From contig JAATVL010000050.1 in NCBI GenBank assembly GCA_014523525.1, forward strand, positions 1 to 7,053: a stretch of 7,053 nucleotides of DNA. Direction: 5' to 3'. The DNA is from Nitrososphaerales archaeon TH703. GTDB taxonomy: Archaea > Thermoproteota > Nitrososphaeria > Nitrososphaerales > Nitrososphaeraceae. Made by a program: the position numbers and the translations under genes. The notes below the pieces were generated by a model. It was given only the letters and a program-made list of their open reading frames with translations, was not told the origin of the DNA and searched no databases. Below are positions 1 to 4,711 of this stretch, one piece after another; positions within the stretch are counted from its first letter, which is position 1; each line of letters begins with the position of its first letter.

Positions 1-184
1 GTAAAGTTTATCATTCCCATAATCACATTGATTAATATCCGTAAGCGTTCAGAGGATTGATATTCTGGTATGATTTCTTGTGGTTACATTCAAACTTGAA
101 GAATAAGCCGACATTCCTGCAGTAGTATACTCAATATTCTTATTCCCAAAACCCATTTAAACTATAAAATCCTATATTCATGTA
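1..184. other. Left-edge noncoding stretch, possible tail of an upstream gene
   Basis: No complete gene is visible here. Plus frame 1 is open from the first base to a TGA at 58-60 and would encode 19 residues, hydrophobic and then basic, ending KRSED. This could be the last part of a membrane protein starting outside the window, but a run this short is also expected by chance. The remainder (61-150) shows no recognisable RNA gene or repeat; the last part holds the promoter of the next gene. Confidence 0.3.
156..168 (+). promoter_or_regulatory. TATA-like box for the small secreted protein
   Basis: The stretch TTTAAACTATAAA contains two overlapping TATA-like hexamers. The first (156-161) is centred about 27 bases before the ATG at 185, the spacing expected if transcription begins at or next to the start codon. 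No Shine-Dalgarno sequence precedes the ATG, so a leaderless transcript is inferred. Confidence 0.5.
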
Positions 185-388
185 ATGTTAGCTCAAAATA
201 TGACGAGATTGTATTTTATTATGTTCGCAGTAGCGGTTTGGACAATAGGCAGTGGAATTATGATAGCAGAGGCAATATGGCCGTTCGATCAAGGAAATTC
301 GTCGCAACAAACGAATCAAACAGGCAATCAATCCTCAACTGCATCAAACTCGACATCTGCTAGTCAATCCGGAAGCCTAGGGTATTAG
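185..388 (+). CDS. Small secreted or membrane-anchored peptide with sequon-rich tail
   Basis: A 67-residue protein of unrecognised family. Residues 8-29 form one hydrophobic segment, and the following AEA-I (residues 28-31) would suit a signal-peptidase site, so the product is either exported or held by a single N-terminal span. The remaining 37 or so residues are almost only Ser, Thr, Asn, Gln and Gly, and contain four N-X-S/T sequons (Asn38, Asn44, Asn48, Asn55), which suggests a glycosylated, disordered extracellular tail. The ATG at 185 is favoured because a TATA-like box lies about 27 bases upstream; an in-frame ATG at 200 is the alternative. It stands alone, with noncoding DNA on both sides. 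Function is unknown; low-complexity tails evolve fast, so homologues may be hard to find. Confidence 0.6.
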   Translation: MLAQNMTRLYFIMFAVAVWTIGSGIMIAEAIWPFDQGNSSQQTNQTGNQSSTASNSTSASQSGSLGY

Positions 389-460
389 AACGATCTAGTT
401 ATCTAATTATCCGTCCTGCACGTGATTGACGACCTGTCTCGCCCTCTTCATAGTGCTTGC

Positions 461-470
461 TATATTAAAT
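461..470 (+). promoter_or_regulatory. TATA-like box for the 107-residue protein
   Basis: TATATTAAAT is centred about 27 bases before the ATG at 493 and no ribosome binding site follows it. The spacing supports the ATG at 493, rather than the in-frame TTG at 478, as the leaderless start. The rest of 389-492 shows nothing recognisable. Confidence 0.5.
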
Positions 471-492
471 CCTCATTTTGGTAATTCAGTTT

Positions 493-816
493 ATGGGAAT
501 AGAACAAACTTTACAGAAAATCAAAGAATCAAAAAAATGGCTTAGTACAGAAAAAGACGATAGTACTTACAAAAAAGATCTTGCTAAAAGAATCCAATTG
601 ATAAACTGGGTTCTAGAAAATATGAATAATCCTGATACTAGGATTTGTGATCCTATGGAATCTAAAATGAATGAATTTATACTAGCAATAAATCAGACTC
701 ACCTAAATTTCATTTTCTATTTTCCAGAAATATCTTCTTTCATCATTGAGAAAAGCATCAATGGCGATTTTAAAAATACGATTATTTTTTTACTGAAATT
801 AGATCTCCAAAATTGA
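493..816 (+). CDS. Small charged, mostly helical hypothetical protein
   Basis: A 107-residue protein that I do not recognise. Residues 1-45 are rich in Lys, Glu and Gln with regularly spaced hydrophobics, predicted helical or coiled-coil. A short polar stretch (residues 46-58, NNPDTRICDP) leads to a second half with aromatic and aliphatic residues (FIFYFPEI, then FKNTIIFLLKL) that could be amphipathic helices. There is no clear signal peptide or full membrane span, and a single Cys (residue 51), so no metal site is suggested. The frame could start at TTG 478, adding MVIQF, but the ATG at 493 matches the upstream TATA spacing and gives a natural polar N-terminus. It converges on the minus-strand surface protein with a gap of about 70 bases. 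It is probably cytoplasmic and lineage-specific. Confidence 0.65.
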   Translation: MGIEQTLQKIKESKKWLSTEKDDSTYKKDLAKRIQLINWVLENMNNPDTRICDPMESKMNEFILAINQTHLNFIFYFPEISSFIIEKSINGDFKNTIIFLLKLDLQN

Positions 817-888
817 CCCAATTGAAAAATCAAATCCGTCGCGATGAATTCTCTATTTTGAATTATAAGAGCTTTGTAGTAATAATGT

Positions 889-1668
889 TTAGTTTGTATC
901 TGATGAGTTACTCTTACCGGTACCGTTGATTTGTACAAGAGACTGTACTTCCGATTCGCCTTTCACGCTCATTGCTTTAATTTCTCCAATATTCTGTGCA
1001 TAGTATTTGTTTTCAACAATGTCAGGTTCAAGCGTTGAAAAATCCTTTGTTTTAAGTACGTTTGAGAAAGTGCCATATGGAACTGTAATCTTCTCATCCA
1101 AACTAAGGATTGTACCTTTGTCTTCCGCAACACCCTTTGAGAATTCTTGGTTATAGGTATCATCAACCTTAGGATCTGTCTCCATTATTACTCCAGCTTC
1201 GGCTCCTTTTACACCTGCTTCCCACGACCCTTCGTGACTTCCCTTGTTACTAAGATCGGTAGTATATTCACCCATATACCAGACATTTCCTTGATCATCC
1301 TGTGCGAACCAATCATCCGTAGTTTCTTCATGCTCTCCCTTCACGTACCCGTCATCATGAACTACGCGCGTGGTTATACCCGCTATCTCCTTTGTATCAT
1401 TGGTGACTACAAACACGTCCCGTGTGGGGTCTTCCTCGCTTTTACCTTCATAAATCATTGTGGTACCAGGTTTCAAAGGGAAATACTTATTGTCAATTTT
1501 CAGGGGATTACTAAAATTAGACTTGTCAAAAACGTTTGGCGCTGCCATTGCGTAGTTAGTGCCCATAACCGTCGGCTGTTGATAATGTAATCCAAGACCA
1601 ACTAAAATTAACGCCACGTTAGTCGACATGATTAATCCTGCAAACATTAGAATTAACTTGATTTCCAT
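889..1668 (-). CDS. Membrane-anchored extracellular protein, conserved hypothetical
   Basis: A 259-residue protein with an N-terminal hydrophobic segment (residues 5-27 after MEIK), likely an uncleaved anchor or signal, and a soluble exterior domain. From memory the domain resembles a widespread uncharacterised bacterial and archaeal family with the run FPLKPGTTMIYEG (residues 63-75), a Trp/Asp block DDWFAQDDQGNVWYMGEY, GSWEAGVKGAEAGVIM, a D-x-Y-x-Q-E-F block and a closing VENKYYAQNIGEI motif. No catalytic site is evident. The Ser/Asn-rich C-terminus and the NFS, NDT, NGT and NSS sequons fit a glycosylated surface protein. The frame is open up to an ATG at 1716, but the ATG at 1668 is preferred because a TATTAAT-like box is centred about 27 bases upstream of it. 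It is divergent from the winged-helix unit, so those genes could share control DNA. Role unknown. Confidence 0.88.
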   Translation of the reverse strand: MEIKLILMFAGLIMSTNVALILVGLGLHYQQPTVMGTNYAMAAPNVFDKSNFSNPLKIDNKYFPLKPGTTMIYEGKSEEDPTRDVFVVTNDTKEIAGITTRVVHDDGYVKGEHEETTDDWFAQDDQGNVWYMGEYTTDLSNKGSHEGSWEAGVKGAEAGVIMETDPKVDDTYNQEFSKGVAEDKGTILSLDEKITVPYGTFSNVLKTKDFSTLEPDIVENKYYAQNIGEIKAMSVKGESEVQSLVQINGTGKSNSSDTN

Positions 1669-1690
1669 GAGATCGAAAGTAAATTGCATA

Positions 1691-1698
1691 ATTAATAA
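1691..1698 (-). promoter_or_regulatory. TATA-like box for the surface protein gene
   Basis: On the minus strand this reads TTATTAAT, centred about 27 bases before the ATG at 1668. It supports the shorter protein. A second TATA-like match on the same strand (CTATAAAT-like, 1749-1757) would start RNA near 1727 and would suit the longer form beginning at 1716, so two starts remain possible. Confidence 0.4.
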
Positions 1699-1776
1699 GA
1701 TATTTGATACAAACATATCAGTGAATTAGTAATAATAAAAGGAAGAATCTATAAATCGCTTACACCCTTGTACCAC

Positions 1777-1790
1777 TATATTATAAATAA
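1777..1790 (+). promoter_or_regulatory. TATA-like promoter of the winged-helix unit
   Basis: TATATTATAAATAA ends ten bases before the ATG at 1801. Its first half (1777-1784) is centred about 20 bases from that ATG and about 96 bases from the TTG at 1877. RNA would start near 1801-1811. Its position just in front of the transmembrane frame, rather than in front of the annotatable regulator start, is one argument that translation originally began at 1801. Confidence 0.45.
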
Positions 1791-1800
1791 ACGAATTATT

Positions 1801-1905
1801 ATGAAAAGCAGTTATTGTATCGTTCCAATAGGAATTGTCATATTGTTATTCCCCATGTTACCTCTGATTACGTATTTTGGATGGTGGCTTCTTTCATTTG
1901 GATGA
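1801..1905 (+). CDS. Short transmembrane reading frame, probable N-terminus of the split regulator
   Basis: ATG 1801 opens a 34-codon frame ending at TGA 1903-1905. It encodes MKSS followed by a strongly hydrophobic run from residue 7 to 34 (IVPIGIVILLFP, then LPLITYFGWWLLSF), a convincing membrane span with a basic N-terminus. Its last 29 bases overlap the start of the winged-helix frame, which lies in the +1 frame. Many archaeal regulators of this tandem winged-helix type carry an N-terminal membrane segment, so the two frames look like one gene separated by a single-base shift near 1890-1902, for example in TTTGGATGAG. It may instead be a genuine overlapping microprotein, or a sequencing error. 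There is a TATA-like box just upstream. Confidence 0.45.
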   Translation: MKSSYCIVPIGIVILLFPMLPLITYFGWWLLSFG

Positions 1906-2434
1906 GTCTGAAGGTAATGTTGATAAATTGTTATGTTTCATACAAGGTAATCCAGGCTCTCATTTACGCCGAATCAAAAGGGAAATGGGGATTTCAATGG
2001 GAACGGTCCAATATCATTTAGACAAATTAGAAAAGATGGGTAGGGTAACATCTACTAGACGTGGATTGTATAAATATTACTTTCCTGCTGGTCTTTTTAG
2101 AGAGAACGAAAAAGATATACTTGAGGTTTTGACTCATGAAACTACGAGGAAAATTCTTATGTTTATAATAGAGCAAAATAGTCCTACTCAAACAGATATT
2201 GTCAATAGTGTAAGAATATCCGCTAGATCTATTAGCTGGCATGTTGGTAGGCTCATTGCTCTTAAAATGATTAAGGAGATCAAAGATGGAAAATACAAGA
2301 GATATCAGCTACAGGATGACGCCAAGGATATCCTAACTCTTCTTAGGAACTACTATCCTAGCGTTTGGGACAAGTGGAGTATGAGAGTTGTAGAAATGTT
2401 TCTATCACTATCTAGCAACCAGGAGATGGAATAA
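1877..2434 (+). CDS. Tandem winged helix-turn-helix transcriptional regulator
   Basis: The visible frame encodes 185 residues with two DNA-binding winged helices. The first (about 14-71) has the hallmark run GNPGSHLRRIKREMGISMGT followed by VQYHLDKLEKMGRV and a wing ending YKYYFPAGLF. The second (about 79-147) has ETTRKILMFIIEQ, TQTDIVNSVRISARSISWH and a wing KDGKYKRYQL. A helical tail with Trp-rich NYYPSVWDKW follows. No ligand-binding or metal site is seen, so it is probably a DNA-binding repressor or activator. The only start before the first domain in this frame is TTG 1877 (or TTG 1898), without a good ribosome binding site, while stops at 1865 and 1829 block extension. A membrane-spanning frame directly upstream in another phase suggests the true protein is membrane-anchored and the gene is frameshifted. 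It ends 11 bases before the next gene, with which it must form an operon. Confidence 0.9.
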   Translation: MDGGFFHLDESEGNVDKLLCFIQGNPGSHLRRIKREMGISMGTVQYHLDKLEKMGRVTSTRRGLYKYYFPAGLFRENEKDILEVLTHETTRKILMFIIEQNSPTQTDIVNSVRISARSISWHVGRLIALKMIKEIKDGKYKRYQLQDDAKDILTLLRNYYPSVWDKWSMRVVEMFLSLSSNQEME

Positions 2435-2439
2435 GTGAT
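2435..2439 (+). promoter_or_regulatory. Shine-Dalgarno-like site of the membrane partner gene
   Basis: GTGAT, matching the end of the archaeal consensus GGAGGTGAT, sits six bases before the ATG at 2446, and AGGAG occurs farther up at 2421-2425 inside the regulator. An internal gene of an operon needs such a signal, unlike the leaderless genes elsewhere in the window. Confidence 0.4.
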
Positions 2440-2445
2440 GATCTT

Positions 2446-2772
2446 ATGTTAACTTTGTTGACTGTTCTCTTTTCAGTTATTTCTCAAATCGATTCATTCG
2501 AAGGATTAGAAAATGCAATAGCTCTAGGTATAACGGTAATTTCCCTCTTATTATTAGCTCTTTCCGTCACTGCGTACAGAAAAACTCGTCTTAGGGTAAC
2601 AATATATGCCATAATTATTTTTGCTCTCTTTGCTATACAGCAATTTATAGATTATTTAGACAATATCATTGTTGCACTGGATAATCCTATAACTGACGTA
2701 GTAATTTCCTCTCTAACGCTCACAATTCTGGCCCTATTCTTCTTGGCAATTGTTCGAACAAAAATCAGCTAA
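2446..2772 (+). CDS. Small multi-pass membrane protein paired with the regulator
   Basis: A 108-residue integral membrane protein with hydrophobic segments at about 22-43, 50-68 and 85-103, and a shorter hydrophobic N-terminus (1-13) that may be a fourth partial span. Between the first two spans lies a basic loop AYRKTRLR (43-50). This layout resembles the small three-span proteins encoded beside winged-helix regulators in haloarchaea and methanogens (the DUF7521 type in my recollection; not confirmed by alignment). Acidic residues Asp69, Asp72 and Asp79 sit in the loop before the last span. It begins 11 bases after the regulator's stop, so the two are probably cotranscribed. A plausible role is sensing a membrane or envelope state and passing it to the regulator, but this is inference. 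No enzymatic motif is seen. Confidence 0.88.
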   Translation: MLTLLTVLFSVISQIDSFEGLENAIALGITVISLLLLALSVTAYRKTRLRVTIYAIIIFALFAIQQFIDYLDNIIVALDNPITDVVISSLTLTILALFFLAIVRTKIS

Positions 2773-2900
2773 GGCAAGGATATACTTAAACTAGGAAATG
2801 GCATAAAATGGAAGTAAAACAAAAGATGTCTTTGATTACGGGTACCATCCTAATATTAGATTCCTAGTCGATATTGCAGAAGTATAGATCACCACTTCCG

Positions 2901-2965
2901 CTGATGGGAGGATCAGTTTTTGCTTACTCCAGGCATGGTTGTCCTTTTCTTTGACCTCCCATCAG
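2901..2965. repeat. Perfect 11-base inverted repeat forming a long hairpin
   Basis: CTGATGGGAGG (2901-2911) is the exact reverse complement of CCTCCCATCAG (2955-2965). Allowing one bulged A at 2912, four further pairs (2913-2916 with 2951-2954) extend the stem to about 15 pairs around a 34-base loop. The left arm can also fold on itself as CTGAT-GGGAGG-ATCAG (2901-2916), which would expose GGGAGG, so two mutually exclusive structures exist. It could be a structured small RNA, a leader element of the membrane protein at 3029, or a decayed mobile-element end; the sequence does not decide. Confidence 0.6.
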
Positions 2966-2969
2966 GCTT

Positions 2970-2985
2970 CCGAGTCCTAACTCGC
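2970..2985. repeat. Short GC-rich hairpin CGAGT-CCTA-ACTCG
   Basis: A perfect five-base stem, CGAGT (2971-2975) and ACTCG (2980-2984), encloses the loop CCTA and directly follows the larger hairpin. It is much richer in G and C than the surrounding DNA, which supports an RNA-structured segment. No T-run follows, so it is not a clear terminator. Confidence 0.45.
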
Positions 2986-3003
2986 GTTATTAAACTGTCA
3001 ATA

Positions 3004-3014
3004 GTTATTTTTAA
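3004..3014 (+). promoter_or_regulatory. Weak TATA-like box for the 57-residue membrane protein
   Basis: TTATTTTTAAC lies about 20 bases before the ATG at 3029. It also sits in a small inverted repeat (AGTTA-TTTT-TAACT, 3003-3016). A second candidate, TTATTAAA (2987-2994), is about 38 bases from the ATG. Neither has the ideal spacing, so this call is weak. Confidence 0.25.
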
Positions 3015-3028
3015 CTGTAGTTTTCAAA

Positions 3029-3202
3029 ATGAGTTTCTCTGATGACATTGACAATTCTAATGCCCCATCGAGATTCTTTGGCAGAAGATTAATTCTAGTA
3101 ATAATAGTAGTCCTAGTTGCAGGTCTAACAGTTGGTCTCTGGTTCTTTTTTATTCCCGATTCAGATAATGCTGTTGAAAACAGTGATAACTATCTTCCCT
3201 GA
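3029..3202 (+). CDS. Single-span small membrane protein
   Basis: ATG 3029 to TGA 3200-3202 encodes 57 residues. The N-terminus is acidic and polar (MSFSDDIDNSNAPS), followed by the basic anchor RFFGRR (residues 15-20) and a textbook membrane span (about 21-42, rich in Leu, Val and Ile and ending GLWFFFI). A short acidic tail PDSDNAVENSDNYLP follows. The positive residues before the span predict a cytoplasmic N-terminus and outside tail (positive-inside rule). The organisation of charge, span and tail is much more protein-like than chance. It has no recognisable domain and no known family that I can name. A tiny upstream frame (2935-3042) overlaps its start. It might be an accessory subunit or a tail-anchored regulator, but no partner is indicated. 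Confidence 0.6.
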   Translation: MSFSDDIDNSNAPSRFFGRRLILVIIVVLVAGLTVGLWFFFIPDSDNAVENSDNYLP

Positions 3203-3484
3203 AATTGTTATTCGATAAATGGAAAGCAGACATGTCCTCCTAATTGGAATATTACTAAGAAAATTATTTATTGGGAGTAGACAAAATCGATAGGATTGTC
3301 CTGTTGATTTCGAATGCAGTAAATTTATGAAATTAAAATAGACTTGGCTGTCTTCGTCTATGTGCATCATCGTTAAGATATTTATTAATAAATTGTTATT
3401 AAATTAGATATATAGATAATTTAATATGAATTAAGTTCTAATTTTCCAAAAGGATAAATCTAGTTAGAGTAAGTTTGATAAATC
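3203..3484. other. AT-rich intergenic region before the antiporter gene
   Basis: About 280 bases with no supportable gene. It becomes extremely AT-rich between 3371 and 3450 and contains a perfect 14-base palindrome ATTTATTAATAAAT (3380-3393). The only larger frame is a minus-strand one of 69 codons (3370 back to 3161), which overlaps the 57-residue gene and has unremarkable composition, so it is not called. The final part carries the antiporter promoter. Confidence 0.5.
3453..3459 (+). promoter_or_regulatory. TATA-like box for the antiporter gene
   Basis: GATAAAT is centred about 29 bases before the ATG at 3485, with no Shine-Dalgarno sequence between, consistent with a nearly leaderless transcript. 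Confidence 0.45.
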
Positions 3485-4711
3485 ATGGCCACGGAGGTAC
3501 TATTCATCAGTGTAGTTATCATTTTGGTAGCTACACGATTACTAGGTGAGTTTTCTCAAAGACTTCGTTTGCCTCCGCTGGTTGGCGAGCTAGCTGCAGG
3601 AATAATAATTGGCCCTTATGTTTTAAAATTAGTAACTCCCAGTGACAGCCTGAATGTTATCTCAGACTTAGCTGTTTTCTTTCTCATGCTATTAGCAGGA
3701 TTACAGATGGACCCTAGAGAAATAAGAAGAGCGGGACTCCGTGGGGGAATTTTGTCAGCCATAGCGTTTTCAATACCTTACGTAAGCGGTTTTGGAATAG
3801 CCGCTCTCTTTGGTCTTGGAATAGTCCAATCGATGTTCGTTGGATTGTTATTATCAATAACTGCTGTCCCAGTTACCACAATTGTTCTAATGCAATTCGG
3901 ACTATTGGAAACTAAGCTAGGTAATACTATTATTACTGCAGCTGTAATCAACGATATTTTTTCCCTTGTACTCTTATCAATTGTATTATCCCTACATCAA
4001 ACCAATGGTGTACCTGTGAATATTATGGAGCAGACCATAAACACTATAATTAAGATTTCGTTATTTATCGGTGCAATATTTCTTGTCGATATATTATTTA
4101 GAAAAGCAAGAGTCTGGTTTCAACGTCGGGGTGCTTACTTTTTTGAAAAACTGCAAACCAAGGAAGCAGCCTTTGGCATATTATTAATTTCCACTATCCT
4201 GGTATCTGTTATCGCCCAGGTAGTAATTGGTTTACATTTTATAATAGGTACTTTTTTTTCAGGACTGATAGTATACAAGGAAATTATAAGGAAAGAAAAT
4301 TTTGAAAGAGTTTACGGAATAATCTCTGCAATAACATTCGGATTTTTCGCGCCCATATTCTTTGCCGTGATAGGAATCAATATCAACATGGATTCAATCG
4401 CCCACAACCTTCCGTTTTTCATTATTCTTGGAATTGTAGCCGTTCTCACTAAAGTAGGTGGAGGTTATATTGGTTCAAGGTTAATTAAATTCTCAAAGGA
4501 TGAAAGCTTAGCCATTGCTTTTATTATGAACGGAAGAGGAATGGTTGAATTAGTCATAGCATCTATAGGGTTTTCTACCGGTATTATTGATTCGACTATA
4601 TTCTCCATTACAGTAACAATTGGCTGGATTACAACAATCATGTCGCCAATATTATCAAGACCCTACGTCATGAAAATTAAATCTCAAACAACAAACGAGC
4701 CCAGTCTATAA
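3485..4711 (+). CDS. CPA2-family monovalent cation/proton antiporter (membrane domain only)
   Basis: A 408-residue integral membrane protein of the Kef/NapA type, exchanging Na+ or K+ for protons across the cytoplasmic membrane. Family hallmarks are LPPLVGELAAGIIIGP (29-44), LAVFFLMLLAGLQMDP (62-77), the unwound-helix TAVPVTT (126-132), the ion-binding pair in VINDIFSL (154-161), FFAPIFFAVIGININ (287-301), and GRGMVELVIASIGFSTGI (350-367). About 11-13 membrane spans are expected. The ion-binding pair is Asn156-Asp157 where NapA has Asp-Asp, which in other families goes with electroneutral exchange. There is no C-terminal TrkA/RCK nucleotide-binding domain, so it is not a ligand-gated Kef channel. 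Its stop overlaps that of sufC in a tail-to-tail arrangement, so the two are not cotranscribed. A role in pH or salt homeostasis is inferred; ion specificity cannot be read from the sequence. Confidence 0.95.
   Translation: MATEVLFISVVIILVATRLLGEFSQRLRLPPLVGELAAGIIIGPYVLKLVTPSDSLNVISDLAVFFLMLLAGLQMDPREIRRAGLRGGILSAIAFSIPYVSGFGIAALFGLGIVQSMFVGLLLSITAVPVTTIVLMQFGLLETKLGNTIITAAVINDIFSLVLLSIVLSLHQTNGVPVNIMEQTINTIIKISLFIGAIFLVDILFRKARVWFQRRGAYFFEKLQTKEAAFGILLISTILVSVIAQVVIGLHFIIGTFFSGLIVYKEIIRKENFERVYGIISAITFGFFAPIFFAVIGININMDSIAHNLPFFIILGIVAVLTKVGGGYIGSRLIKFSKDESLAIAFIMNGRGMVELVIASIGFSTGIIDSTIFSITVTIGWITTIMSPILSRPYVMKIKSQTTNEPSL

Larger units (their letters stand above)
2773..3028. other. 256-base intergenic region with hairpins and tiny ORFs
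   Basis: No convincing full-length gene is present. It holds a 19-codon frame (ATG 2808 to TAG 2865-2867, MEVKQKM then hydrophobic) behind a TATA-like ATACTTAAA (2782-2790). It also holds a 35-codon frame (ATG 2935 to TGA 3040-3042) that would overlap the next gene, and the inverted repeats described separately. The first small frame looks like the start of a membrane protein cut short by a stop. No tRNA, SRP RNA or RNase P RNA signature was found. Confidence 0.5.

Noticed and set aside
717..938. Minus-strand ORF of 73 codons
   Set aside because: It overlaps the ends of two better genes (493-816 and 889-1668) and has no domain or promoter support.
1147..1590. Plus-strand ORF of 147 codons
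   Set aside because: It lies antisense inside the surface protein gene and its Cys/His-rich, irregular sequence looks like a reverse-strand shadow.
2027..2242. Minus-strand ORF of 71 codons within the regulator
   Set aside because: It is fully antisense to a conserved winged-helix domain.
2901..2965. Inverted repeat as ends of an IS element or MITE
   Set aside because: No flanking direct repeat of a target site and no transposase remnant was seen, so a hairpin interpretation is preferred.
2960..2985. Possible tRNA T-arm remnant (TTCCGAGTCC)
   Set aside because: An extra C breaks the TTCGA consensus and no acceptor, D or anticodon arms are found around it.
3218..3292. 24-codon frame MESRHVLLIG after the 57-residue gene
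   Set aside because: It is too short and has no promoter or ribosome binding site.
3161..3370. Minus-strand ORF of 69 codons in the antiporter upstream region
   Set aside because: It has an AT-rich sequence upstream that could pass for a promoter, but its composition is unremarkable and it overlaps the better supported 57-residue gene.
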